Assembly (NCBI RefSeq): GCF_002216005.1
Contig: NZ_NIQC01000001.1
Coordinates: forward strand, 212,497-276,496
From: Natranaerobius trueperi
Lineage (GTDB): Bacteria > Bacillota > Natranaerobiia > Natranaerobiales > Natranaerobiaceae
DNA length: 64,000 nt
Direction of reading: 5' to 3'
Shown here one piece after another: positions 26,846 through 34,625 of this stretch. Made by a program: the position numbers and the translations under genes. Under the pieces are notes generated by a model. The model worked only from the letters and a program-made list of their open reading frames with translations, was not told the DNA's origin and did no database searches. Position 1 is the first letter of the stretch, and each line of letters opens with the position of its first letter.

Positions 26846-26890
26846 AAGCAACGATTGAGAATGATTCTCGTCATCAACCGTTGCTTTTTT
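26844..26890 (+). terminator. Terminator-like hairpin with an internal palindrome
   Basis: AAAAGCAACG (26844-26853) pairs with CGTTGCTTTT (26879-26888), followed by T. Inside lies TGAGAATGATTCTCG (26856-26870), itself a palindrome resembling half of a Fur-type operator. Confidence 0.75.
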
Positions 26891-26899
26891 ACATTTCAT

Positions 26900-26914
26900 T
26901 GAAAATCATTCTCG
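26900..26914 (+). promoter_or_regulatory. Fur-box-like operator before the DUF2325 gene
   Basis: TGAAAATCATTCTCG fits the 7-1-7 inverted repeat of Fur sites (TGATAAT N ATTATCA) with few mismatches. A second similar 15-mer lies at 26856-26870. Both precede the DUF2325 start at 26945, so iron control is plausible. Confidence 0.5.
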
Positions 26915-26944
26915 CTCATCCTACATATTCACAGGAGGTCAGCT

Positions 26945-27246
26945 ATGACGGTTTTAATTGTAGGTGGCGATAAGGTAGACAAAATTAAGAATTATTTGAA
27001 ACAAGAAATTGGTGCAACCAAAGTAAAACATGTAACCGGCAGAAAAGAACGCTCTATGAAACTACCAGCCGATCTAGATTTAGTTATAATTATGACAGAC
27101 TTTATTAACCATAACTTGTGTAAAAACTTAAAATGCCAAGCAAAAAACAATATGTGAAAACATTATTTTGTAAAAGATCAGTAGCTTGTATTTCAAAATC
27201 AATAAACTGTTGGGAAGGAGGAACATGTAGAGGGTTAGATAGTTAA
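26945..27246 (+). CDS. DUF2325 protein, split by a -1 frameshift
   Basis: The first frame (26945-27157) reads MTVLIVGGDKVDKIKNYLKQ then DLDLVIIMTDFINHNLCKNL, the standard DUF2325 opening, and stops at TGA 27155-27157. The -1 frame continues as QYVKTLFCKRSVACISKSIN and ends at 27246, supplying the usual C-terminal CKRS-type segment. The frames join at A_AAA_AAC (27142-27148), in the exact phase of a -1 slippery heptamer. So this is either programmed frameshifting, a one-base loss from an A run, or an assembly error. Family function is not established; Fur-like sites lie upstream. Confidence 0.7.
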
Positions 27247-27291
27247 GTTTATTAAAAACATAGGAGGATTGTAGGGCCAACTCTGTTATTT

Positions 27292-27465
27292 ATGATGGTA
27301 TTTTTAGCTTTTTCCGGAAGTGCTGAAGCACTAACTCCAGATGTATTAGAACAACAATTAGAGCTACAAGAAGAACACAGGTTTTGGGAGGTTCGTACAG
27401 AGCTTCATCGATTCCATCATCTAGAATTTGTTCCTTATAATAAAGAATTGAAACAAAAACAATAG
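27292..27465 (+). CDS. Small exported His-containing protein, start uncertain
   Basis: Downstream of the DUF2325 gene an open frame encodes MMVFLAFSGSAEALTPDVLE and then a hydrophilic helix with several His (ELHRFHHLEFVPYN). The N-terminus looks like a shortened signal peptide cleaved after AEA. AGGAGG at 27262-27267 is followed in frame by ATTGTAGGG rather than a normal start, so the 5' end may have mutated. A strong terminator closes the transcript. I do not recognise the family; the His-rich helix and Fur-like sites upstream could point to metal binding. Confidence 0.4.
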   Translation: MMVFLAFSGSAEALTPDVLEQQLELQEEHRFWEVRTELHRFHHLEFVPYNKELKQKQ

Positions 27466-27486
27466 AACAGGTTCATAAGCAAACTT

Positions 27487-27511
27487 AACTCCCGATTGTT
27501 TTCCGGGAGTT
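27487..27511. terminator. Shared bidirectional terminator
   Basis: AACTCCCG and CGGGAGTT flank a nine-base loop between two convergent genes; a T-run follows on the plus strand. Confidence 0.8.
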
Positions 27512-27914
27512 ATTTTTTACTTTGTGTTTTAGAAAATAATAAATCATCTCCTAGTTTTGAAACTAATAAACCACAAAAACTACCAAATGTAACATGATCT
27601 AAAAAGCTTAATAAATGAGCTAATGGTTTTTCACTTTGTGGAAATTCTTTTAGTTTAGATGTTAATCCATATATAAAGACAAAAGCTAAAGCACCAACAC
27701 CAAATCCCTTGAACATAGCTTTATCTCGACCAGTTCTTGATAATAAATAAGCAAATGCTATATGAACATATTCAAAATCTGTTAGACCTTTTTTATAACT
27801 AAAATAATTCATAAGCTTACTAGGAGTCCCTGCTATTAAACCTGATATTGCTCCAAGATATATTCTATCTTTAAATTTAATCTTTATAACCCCCTTTTGA
27901 CACTCCACACGCAT
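27510..27914 (-). CDS. Hypothetical membrane protein whose start lies in an IS605 end
   Basis: A 134-residue protein with several weakly hydrophobic segments (IYLGAISGLIAGTPSKLMNY; GVGALAFVFIYGL; VTFGSFCGLLVSKL). I do not recognise a named family; it resembles small clostridial YqhR/DUF1440-like membrane proteins only in general form. Its ATG (27912-27914) and first six codons are the tip of IS605 copy B, so the original start and promoter were displaced. GGGGG lies just inside the gene side (27889-27895) and may have been the native SD. Confidence 0.5.
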   Translation of the reverse strand: MRVECQKGVIKIKFKDRIYLGAISGLIAGTPSKLMNYFSYKKGLTDFEYVHIAFAYLLSRTGRDKAMFKGFGVGALAFVFIYGLTSKLKEFPQSEKPLAHLLSFLDHVTFGSFCGLLVSKLGDDLLFSKTQSKK

Positions 27915-28060
27915 AAATGCGTAGGATTCTCGGGTAGCTATGCGTCCTCAATTCATTTCTGCTTTAGACAGCTCCCAAGCTAAGGGTATGCCAGTACCCT
28001 TCCCATACCAGTGCATATAGCAGTATAGGCTGATAGACTTTTGCTTACGCTACTCCATCT
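27897..28060 (-). ncRNA. Omega-RNA-like 3' region of IS605 copy B
   Basis: TnpB elements make an omega RNA from the end of tnpB through the right end; the bases just outside then act as guide. This stretch is nearly identical in copies B, C and D. It contains the inverted pair GGTATG...CATACC and the right-end hairpin. The presumptive guide would be the minus-strand bases directly below 27897. No intact TnpB is present in this copy. Confidence 0.5.
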
Positions 28061-28600
28061 ATCACAGGTGCATGGATGATGTTCATTCCTGCTACCCGAT
28101 CTCGGTGGGTTTTAAAACCACATGAGCATTGATAGTTTCTGTCTTTTACATGGTTGCGATTTCTACATATGGGACAAGTTTGACTTGTATATTTTGGATC
28201 TACATATTCTACTGCTATACCTCTTAGTTTTGCTTTGTACTCAATAAATAATGCTAACCGGTAGAATGACCATGTATGTAGGTTCTTTTCGTTTTTACGG
28301 CTTGTTCTTGCCGTGTTTCGGATATTTGCAAAATCAACCACTTTACGGCTAATTTTATGATCTTGGTCTTTCATCCATCTTTGTTCTAATTTCTTGGATT
28401 TACCTAGTTCAGAAATGCTTTTTCTTCTTGTACCATTTTAGATATCAAAGTATTGATAGTTTTAATATATTCTTTTGAAATATTGGTCAGATGTTTTTCT
28501 TAGTTTTTAGTCGGTACTAGTTTTATTTTTACTGTTTCTTCATTAGGTCACCCCCTTGTTTCTTCTACCTTTTGATAGAAAATATCTTTCTTCGTTTCAT
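28045..28600 (-). pseudogene. tnpB: TnpB relic (copy B)
   Basis: The largest open part (28045-28374) reads MKDQDHKISRKVVDFANIRN, then FYRLALFIEYKAKLRGIAVE, the zinc finger CPICRNRNHVKDRNYQCSCGF and the last RuvC motif THRDRVAGMNIIHAP. Between VVDF and NIRNT the stretch with the catalytic Glu is missing, exactly as in copies A and D. The N-terminal half survives only as broken fragments up to about 28600. The zinc finger and third RuvC Asp region (HRDR) look normal, so binding to the omega RNA, but not cleavage, might once have remained. Confidence 0.75.
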
Positions 28601-28674
28601 ATGATTTAATTGTATAAGGTTTTGCTTTATACTACAACTTAATTTTATTAAAAAAATAGGCTTTCATCCCACGA

Positions 28675-30402
28675 TTGAAAGCGTGGGCTTTTCGCCCTAA
28701 TACTGTAATTATCTATAGTACAAATGAAGAGTATATTGGGTGGGAAACACCAGAAGATCATGTTATTTATGACTTTATGACCAGTAATGATGATGAACTG
28801 ATGGAAGACATAAGAAAAGATACTGAATCTGGTGACTTTTTTAAGTACGGTTATTTGAGAATACCAGAAGGTGGTTTTATACAAGTTGGAATTTCTGCAA
28901 ATGAAGTAGAAGAGTTACAAAATCAGTTTGAAATACAGAATACACTAGACGTTCTTGCTGAAGATGAACAAATTGTCTATTCACGATTTATAACAACTGA
29001 CAAAGAAATAGCAGCACATACTAATGAAGATAGAATAGAAACTGAATTAGATGATGAAGGTATTATTGAAGCTGTTGTTAATCAAGAAGTTTTAGTAGAT
29101 GATTCATATTATGAAGAAGAAAACGTAGATGTTTATAATGTAACAGTTCCAGTAGAAATAGATGATGAATATATTGGTGCTTTAAATATTGGTTATTCAC
29201 TAGAAGAAGTCCAAAATGCTGTACAAGAAAACCTAATTAGAATAGCAACTATAGGTTTGATCTTTTTCTCACTTTTAGGTGGAATCATTTATTATATTTC
29301 TAGTAGTGTTGTTAAATCTATATCTGTAATTGCATCAAACATAGAAAGGTTTTCAAATTATGACTTTACATATATACACAGTGATGAAGACATAAAAACA
29401 TATAATAGAAAGGACGAACTTGGAAACTTAACCAAAGCACTAGGTCGTATGAGAGAAAGAATAGTTAATCTATTACAAGATATAAATGAAAAATCCCAAC
29501 AGGTTTCAAACTCTTCACAAGAACTGTCAGCAACTAGTGAAGAGTCTACTCAATCAGCTAATGAAGTTTCTAAAGCAATTGAAGAAATTGCAAATGGAGC
29601 AACTAATCAAGCTCAAGATACAGAAAAAGGTGTAACTGAAATAAATGAGCTAGGTGAATATATACGAAAAAATCAACAGAAAGTATCTAACTTAAATACA
29701 TCAGCTAACGAAGTAGACACTCTCAAAAATGAAGGAATGACAATAGTAGAAGACTTAGTTGATAAAACTAAAAGCTTAAATAACAAAACTACTGAAGTTA
29801 ACGATATAATTTTTAATACACAAAAAAGTGCAGAACAAATTACTACAGCTAGTGAAATGATAAAAAACGTTTCAGAACAAACAAATTTACTTGCTTTAAA
29901 TGCTGCAATAGAAGCTGCTAGAGCAGGTAAAGCTGGGCAAGGATTTTCAGTTGTGGCAGATGAAATTAGAAAACTAGCTAAAGAATCAAACAAGTTTACA
30001 GATGAAATTGATACCATTATTAAAGACTTACAAGAAAAGAGTAGTTATGCCGTTAGTACTATGGAAGAAGTAAAAGAAATTGTTAACTCTGAAGCTAAAA
30101 GCGTTGAAGAAACTAGTAATAAATATGAAGGTATGAAAGACTCAATAGAAAAAATGAAAGAAGTTCTTGAAGATGTAAATGATTCAGGTGATGAAATGGA
30201 AGAAAAGGAAAATAGAATTATAAATGTGATGGAAAACCTCTCTTCAGTAGCAGAAGAAAATGCTAGTGAAACAGAAGAAGCTTCTGCTTCAGTTGAAGAA
30301 CAAACAGCTGCTATGGAAGATATAGCAAAAGCAAGTGATTCACTAGCTAAGCTATCTGAAGAAATGAAAAACACAATTGACAATTTCAAATATGATTTAT
30401 AA
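28675..30402 (+). CDS. Methyl-accepting chemotaxis protein, 5'-truncated and fused to an IS605 end
   Basis: Chemoreceptor signalling protein, 575 residues as now encoded. The sensor domain (about 12-165) is acidic, one membrane segment is seen ([20 protein letters not shown], about 188-207), followed by HAMP and the long signalling coiled coil with the hairpin tip [20 protein letters not shown]. The first membrane segment and start of the sensor are gone. The first ten codons ([10 protein letters not shown]) come from the left end of IS605 copy B. Without its N-terminal anchor the sensor domain would face the wrong side, so it is probably non-functional in sensing, though the signalling half is intact. 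Confidence 0.8.
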   Translation: MKAWAFRPNTVIIYSTNEEYIGWETPEDHVIYDFMTSNDDELMEDIRKDTESGDFFKYGYLRIPEGGFIQVGISANEVEELQNQFEIQNTLDVLAEDEQIVYSRFITTDKEIAAHTNEDRIETELDDEGIIEAVVNQEVLVDDSYYEEENVDVYNVTVPVEIDDEYIGALNIGYSLEEVQNAVQENLIRIATIGLIFFSLLGGIIYYISSSVVKSISVIASNIERFSNYDFTYIHSDEDIKTYNRKDELGNLTKALGRMRERIVNLLQDINEKSQQVSNSSQELSATSEESTQSANEVSKAIEEIANGATNQAQDTEKGVTEINELGEYIRKNQQKVSNLNTSANEVDTLKNEGMTIVEDLVDKTKSLNNKTTEVNDIIFNTQKSAEQITTASEMIKNVSEQTNLLALNAAIEAARAGKAGQGFSVVADEIRKLAKESNKFTDEIDTIIKDLQEKSSYAVSTMEEVKEIVNSEAKSVEETSNKYEGMKDSIEKMKEVLEDVNDSGDEMEEKENRIINVMENLSSVAEENASETEEASASVEEQTAAMEDIAKASDSLAKLSEEMKNTIDNFKYDL

Positions 30403-30433
30403 ATGGTGGAGTTTGAGCTCCACCATTTTTTTG
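30401..30433 (+). terminator. Terminator of the chemoreceptor gene
   Basis: AAATGGTGGAG and CTCCACCATTT with a six-base loop and a run of T. Confidence 0.9.
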
Positions 30434-30436
30434 GGA

Positions 30437-31043
30437 GTACACATAATTTTGTGTAAATGGATAATCCTATCAATTTAAAGGAGGTTACCATTTATGCGAA
30501 ATAATCAAGACACATTAGCAAAAGAATTAGCTAAGAACTGTAATAGCATTAAAGATGTACAAGATAAGTTAAAGGACGTGTTTAGTGATACTTTACAGGA
30601 AATGTTCAAGTAAATTCCTGTAATAGTCGCAATGGCACCAGTTCTAAACAAGTCAAGACTAAATTTGGTCAGTCTGAAATAAGCATTCCTAGAGATCGTA
30701 ACGGTAAATTTGATCCTCGAGTATTAGGTAAATACGAACCAAGCACCAATGATTTTGAAGATAAAATTATGGAAGAAAAGCTACTAAAACCAAAACAGCT
30801 TATTCAACTGATGAAGCTTTACTAAAAGTAATAAACCTGGCAACTATGGATCCCACTAAGAAATGGAACTCTAATTGGAAGAGTTGTATCTCACAACTCA
30901 CTATCCATTTCGAAGGTCGACTCAAACCAGAATTACCATATTGAGGTATAAATCTAATCTTGACCTGAGAAAATAGGGATGAAACTAGTTAGTAAATTTA
31001 TTAAGAGAGATACTATTTACACAACATTCAGGACATCCTCGGC
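30437..31043 (+). mobile_element. IS256-family remnant with both ends
   Basis: The left end near 30440-30466 (AATTTTGTGTAAATGG) is matched in reverse by ATTTACACAACATTCAGG at 31007-31032. Between them lies a transposase gene with an internal deletion (30494-30944). A second remnant of the same element lies at 61293-61440, where the right end is better preserved. Confidence 0.7.
30494..30944 (+). pseudogene. IS256-family (mutator) transposase, internally deleted
   Basis: ATG at 30494 behind AAGGAGG opens MRNNQDTLAKELAKNCNSIK up to an early stop. After a frame change it continues SEISIPRDRNGKFDPRVLGK, which is the N-terminal part of IS256-type transposases. The catalytic middle (the DDE core) is deleted, and the sequence resumes with the C-terminal STDEALLKVINLATMDPTKK and HFEGRLKPELPY. 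It cannot be active. Confidence 0.75.
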
Positions 31044-31054
31044 TAAAGCTGATG

Positions 31055-31135
31055 CCTAGCAATCTTAATTCTCGTTTTGTTTCTATTATTACTGTTTTTT
31101 TGATTCTTGGTTAATTGCTTTCTGATGTCGTCACT
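31055..31135 (-). pseudogene. tnpB: Short TnpB (IS1341-type) fragment
   Basis: The minus strand reads KQLTKNQKNSNNRNKTRIKI, matching the larger TnpB relic at 33960-34385 (KLAKKQKGSNNRNKMRIKIA). Only the N-terminal helical region before RuvC-I is preserved. Confidence 0.55.
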
Positions 31136-31182
31136 AACTCATGACTAAAGTTATTAAGTGCGTTACGACTCTTTCAAAAAGA

Positions 31183-32418
31183 TTATGCGGATGTTTCTGA
31201 TTCTTTATCAGAGATTACATTTGCTTCACCCGACGCTACTAATGCATGTCTAGTTCCTAAGGGTCCAGTCAGTTCAGCTAAGGTTACATTTGCTAATACT
31301 AAGACAGTTAATACAGATGCCACCTCTGGAAATCTTTCTTGTATAATCATAAGCAATCCAATTGTTACACCAGCTTTAGAGAGCATGGCAAATCCTAAAT
31401 ACTTTTGTATATTTTTATTTGCTCCATACATTCTAGCACCTATAAAAGCACCACCAACTTTTCCAACCGCTCTTGTCAAGAAAAGGATAAGCGCTGGCAC
31501 CCAGTTGTTTGCTAAAACCTCTAAATCAAGCGTAGCTCCTGTTAAAGTAAAGAACATTATATAAACTGGAAGTTCAATTTCTTCAAAACGTTGAATAACT
31601 TTTGGATTTTCATATAAATTAGCTACTACAAAACCAGTGACCATATTAGTTAATAGTGGTGAAAGTCCTAAACTAGAAGAAGCTCCACTATTTAGTAAAG
31701 CTAGTCCTATTAGGATTACTAAAGTTTGATATTTATCTTGATTGTACAAAAATTTATTAAGTACAATTATAAATAAAATAGCAGTTAGTAGTCCAAGTAA
31801 ACTTGAAAAAATCACCTCACCAAAAGGCTCTAAAAAAGTGTACCAGGTAAGGGGATCTCCTTGAAACATAAGCCCTACAATGGCCACAACAATACCAAAT
31901 ACTACTACTGTAAGAGCATCGTCTACAGCTACCACTCCTAATATCGCTTTAGTCAAAGGCCCATTAGCTTTATATTCTCTAATGACTGCAACAGGTGAAG
32001 CTGGTGCTGTAGCAGGTGATAAGGCGCCTAATAATAAACTTACTGGTAAAGAAAAGTCCATAACATAATACATAACTAAAAAGACCGATAAGAAAGCACC
32101 AATGAATTGTACTATAGTTATCCCAAATATAGATTTTGCCATTCCCCGAATTTTATCAAGTTCTAGTTCACTCCCGATCATTAATGCTATCATACCTAAT
32201 CCCAATACTTTGACAACTTCTAGTTCATTGTTTAGTTCTTCTGGGATAATATTTAAAACTGATGGACCTAATATTAAACCGATAATGATGTATCCTACTA
32301 CCATAGGAAAACTAAACTTTTGAATAATGCGTCCTCCGCAAAGCCCTAATAGTAAAACAACTGCTATCCCTAGAGCTTGGGAGTCAATAGCAAGATTAAG
32401 ATGCGAAAACACTTCCAT
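31183..32418 (-). CDS. CPA2-family cation:proton antiporter
   Basis: Monovalent cation/proton antiporter, 411 residues, about twelve membrane segments. It shows the FPMVVGYIIIGLILGPSVL opening of the family, the GSELELDKIRG loop, and the ion-binding helix VVAVDDALTVVVFGIVVAIV with an acidic pair. It probably exports Na+ (or K+) in exchange for protons. It lacks the KTN/TrkA domain of KefB/KefC. A close paralogue lies in the opposite direction at 34626-35798, and a PII-like gene (32859-33233) lies directly upstream on the same strand. Confidence 0.87.
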   Translation of the reverse strand: MEVFSHLNLAIDSQALGIAVVLLLGLCGGRIIQKFSFPMVVGYIIIGLILGPSVLNIIPEELNNELEVVKVLGLGMIALMIGSELELDKIRGMAKSIFGITIVQFIGAFLSVFLVMYYVMDFSLPVSLLLGALSPATAPASPVAVIREYKANGPLTKAILGVVAVDDALTVVVFGIVVAIVGLMFQGDPLTWYTFLEPFGEVIFSSLLGLLTAILFIIVLNKFLYNQDKYQTLVILIGLALLNSGASSSLGLSPLLTNMVTGFVVANLYENPKVIQRFEEIELPVYIMFFTLTGATLDLEVLANNWVPALILFLTRAVGKVGGAFIGARMYGANKNIQKYLGFAMLSKAGVTIGLLMIIQERFPEVASVLTVLVLANVTLAELTGPLGTRHALVASGEANVISDKESETSA

Positions 32419-32524
32419 AAAGGTTTATTCACTCCCTCTATAAATTAATTGTTTCTTTAACATACTTACTTGGTATAAAATTACTCATATTGAAATATAT
32501 GTAATATAATGGTATCAGAAAATA

Positions 32525-32741
32525 GAGCACTTTTTCCTGGATGGTTGATATGAATTCTTAACTACTTGTCTTTTTTTATGATCTCTAGCCAACTTAAAAA
32601 GTTTTTCTAATATTTTAAAAAGATGATTGGTTATGAAAACTCTACACCTAGAAAATCCAAAGTTCTTGCTAAATGTACTTCTTTTTCAATATCTACTCCA
32701 ATAATCAAAGTGATTCTTTTTTCGTTTTAGATACACTTCAT
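32525..32741 (-). pseudogene. IS110-family recombinase fragment
   Basis: The minus strand from ATG 32741 reads MKCI, a stop, then KRITLIIGVDIEKEVHLART and LDFLGVEFS, the first RuvC-like (DEDD) strand of IS110 transposases. A frame change leads to NHLFKILEKLFKLARDHKKR. The rest is absent. A stem-loop (32745-32818) that would cover its SD lies directly upstream. Confidence 0.6.
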
Positions 32742-32744
32742 AAT

Positions 32745-32818
32745 AAGTACCTCCTCTGCTATTTTGATTAAGGGTCGTCACTAGCTAGCGACACCTCGTA
32801 TAATAGCAGGAGGTACTT
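32745..32818. repeat. Long stem-loop upstream of the IS110 fragment
   Basis: AAGTACCTCCT (32745-32755) pairs with AGGAGGTACTT (32808-32818); inside, GCTATT pairs with AATAGC. On the minus strand the right arm holds the AGGAGG SD of the IS110 fragment, so it would block translation. On the plus strand it is followed by eight T and would act as a terminator, although no plus-strand gene precedes it. It may be the structured left end of the element. Confidence 0.6.
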
Positions 32819-32858
32819 TTTTTATTAATCCTCATTTTTAATTAATTACAGGGATGAA

Positions 32859-33233
32859 TTATTCTTCATATTTAGAAGTTTGAGCTAAACCGGTTACATT
32901 GTCAATCGGAAAGCTGAAGTGAATTCCAACTCCCGGTTCATTGAAATCAACAATTTCTCCCTGAAGTAATTCTAAAGCTCTTTCTAACTTTTGTTCACTG
33001 TCAATTACAGATAGTATTACTTTATTATGATTCCTACATTGATTAAAAATCAATTGACGAATTCCACCTACCGTGGGTAACTTATTATGACAATATAGCA
33101 CACTCCCCATTCCATTAGAGTCTATAATGGTACCCCCCGGGATTTCATTTTCTAAAAAACTTTCTAAAATTTCGTCTAAATATTCTTCTTTGTTCAATAT
33201 AATAACTAATAAATAAATTTTCGACACCTCCAT
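32859..33233 (-). CDS. PII-like signalling protein
   Basis: A 124-residue protein with the ferredoxin-like layout of PII relatives: an N-terminal strand (KIYLLVIILNKEEYLDEILE), a middle loop (GTIIDSNGMGSVLYCHNKLP), and a strand-helix pair (NHNKVILSVIDSEQKLERAL). It lacks the GlnB T-loop tyrosine region I would expect, so it belongs to the wider PII-like group. It is followed on the same strand, after an IS110 relic, by a CPA2 antiporter; PII-like proteins often control a neighbouring transporter, so control of the antiporter is a reasonable guess. The ATG has no clear SD ahead, so the start is uncertain. Confidence 0.65.
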   Translation of the reverse strand: MEVSKIYLLVIILNKEEYLDEILESFLENEIPGGTIIDSNGMGSVLYCHNKLPTVGGIRQLIFNQCRNHNKVILSVIDSEQKLERALELLQGEIVDFNEPGVGIHFSFPIDNVTGLAQTSKYEE

Positions 33234-33239
33234 TTATGA

Positions 33240-33495
33240 AATAAAAGTTTTTATATAACTTACTTATACAAAAGGAACCAATCTCCTCCTACAGTTTATA
33301 AAAATTATAATAACCGAAATGTACTGATTAATGTTTTTGGCTTGCCCTATCCAACAAGGGAACTATCATTATACTATTCTAGCTTTTTGATAGATTGCTA
33401 CCTTGTCTTGGTGGGCATTCGAGAACAAACTATTTCCCACCCATTTAATTTCTTATTAAACTTTATTAATTGACTTTAAAAAGCTTTGAATGCGT
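33240..33495. other. Gap with no gene
   Basis: About 250 bases between the PII-like gene and IS605 copy C. I see only short open pieces on the minus strand (for example near 33400-33470) that match nothing I know. It may be further debris of mobile elements. Confidence 0.4.
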
Positions 33496-33571
33496 TTACA
33501 GTATTAGGGCGAAAAGCCCATGCTTTCAATCGTGGGATGAGAGCCTATCTTTTCAATAAAAAACAAAGTTT

Positions 33572-33779
33572 CGCTCATTCGCTTAGAAGAACTGTCAAAT
33601 ATCCGAAACACGGCAAGAACAAGCCGTAAAAACGAAAAGAACCTACATACATGGTAATTTTACCGGTTAGCATTATTTATTGAGTACAAAGCAAAACTAA
33701 CAGGTATTAAAACCCACCGAGATTGGGTAGCAGGAATGAACATCATCCATGCACCTGTGATAGATGGAGTAGCATAAGC
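33572..33779 (+). pseudogene. tnpB: TnpB relic (copy C)
   Basis: It reads LEELSNIRNTARTSRKNEKN, then has a short disruption, KAKL, and ends with HRD-like and MNIIHAPVIDGVA codons. The N-terminal RuvC-I half and zinc finger are deleted. The retained LEEL motif holds the expected catalytic Glu that is missing from copies A, B and D, so this copy derives from an older, complete parent. Confidence 0.75.
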
Positions 33780-33926
33780 AAAAGTCTATCAGCCTATACT
33801 GCTATATGCACTGGTATGGGAAGGGTACTGGCATACCCTTAGCTTGGGAGCTGTCTAAAGCAGAAATGAATTAAGGATGCATAGCTACCCGAAAATCCCA
33901 CGCATTCATGCGTGTGGGAGTGTCAA
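33760..33926 (+). ncRNA. Omega-RNA-like 3' region of IS605 copy C
   Basis: Same conserved stretch as in copies B and D, with GGTATG (near 33816) pairing CATACC (near 33833), and the right-end hairpin. The presumptive guide would be the bases from 33927 on (starting CGTTCACTTC). Expression is unknown. Confidence 0.5.
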
Positions 33927-33959
33927 CGTTCACTTCGCACTATAAGGAAAAATAAGCAT

Positions 33960-34385
33960 AGTTGGCTTGATGGAAAGAACCTATCTATTTTGACATAAGT
34001 TGTAAAATACCAGTTAGCTTTACACTCTAATTGTCTTGAAAATTCTGACTAAGGTATATCTGATATTGCTTTGACTAGTTTATGATTCTTTTTCATACCA
34101 TTTACATTTTTGTCTTCGCTGAAGTCTTTTCTGGCATCTAAGATCCTTTCGTGAAGTCTAGCAATCTTAATCCTCATTTTGTTTCTGTTGTTACTGCCTT
34201 TTTGTTTTTTGGCTAGTTTCCTTTGTAGTTTAGCTAATTTCCTTTCTTATTTGGACAGATTCTTTGGATTAAGTATCTTATTCCCATCGCTATCTATTAG
34301 AAAATCGCTTATACCCAGGTCAAAACCTATATTTTTATTCACCTTAACAAGTATACTTACAAAATATATCGACACTTACTCATGA
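33960..34385 (-). pseudogene. tnpB: TnpB (IS1341-type) relic of a second family
   Basis: Minus-strand pieces read VNKNIGFDLGISDFLIDSDG with NKILNPKNLSK (RuvC-I region with its Asp), then KLAKLQRKLAKKQKGSNNRN, KMRIKIARLHERILDARKDF and DKNVNGMKKNHKLVKAISDI, separated by stops. It differs from the IS605 copies in sequence, so it represents another TnpB lineage. The C-terminal zinc finger is absent. Confidence 0.65.
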
Positions 34386-34625
34386 TTAAGCAACGTTAAA
34401 AACAACAAATTCCTCCCCGAAGGTTTTTTCAGTATATTTATAATACTTGAAAAAATGTGAAGTAGTGTTAAAATATATATTAGTGATTTTCTTAGAAAAA
34501 CAGTCAAGAAGGAGGTATGGGGTTATATAGCGGTAAGAGAATTGTTTGAACTAAAACTTTTATATTACCAAATGATTTTAAGAAAATTAAAAACTAAGTT
34601 AAATCTAAAATCGAGGTGACCTAAA

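Larger units (their letters stand above)
27897..28704 (-). mobile_element. IS200/IS605-family deletion derivative, copy B
   Basis: It runs on the minus strand with both hairpin ends. The left end (28660-28704) lies next to TTAC (complement of 28705-28708) and the right end finishes GTGTCAA at 27897. tnpA is gone except for a few codons. tnpB keeps parts of both ends, and the 3' non-coding region of about 150 bases is retained. Its insertion separates a membrane-protein gene from a chemoreceptor that lost its 5' end. Confidence 0.85.
33500..33926 (+). mobile_element. IS200/IS605-family deletion derivative, copy C
   Basis: The left end begins AGTATTAGGGCG after TTAC (33496-33499) and carries the hairpin CCCATGCTTTCAATCGTGGG. 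The right end finishes GTGTCAA at 33926. Only about 200 bases of tnpB remain, but the 3' non-coding region is kept. Unlike the other copies it still carries the LEELSNIR segment of tnpB. Confidence 0.85.

Noticed and set aside
33505..33570. Hairpins of IS605 ends as CRISPR repeats
   Set aside because: They occur once per element end, with no spacer-regular array and no cas genes.
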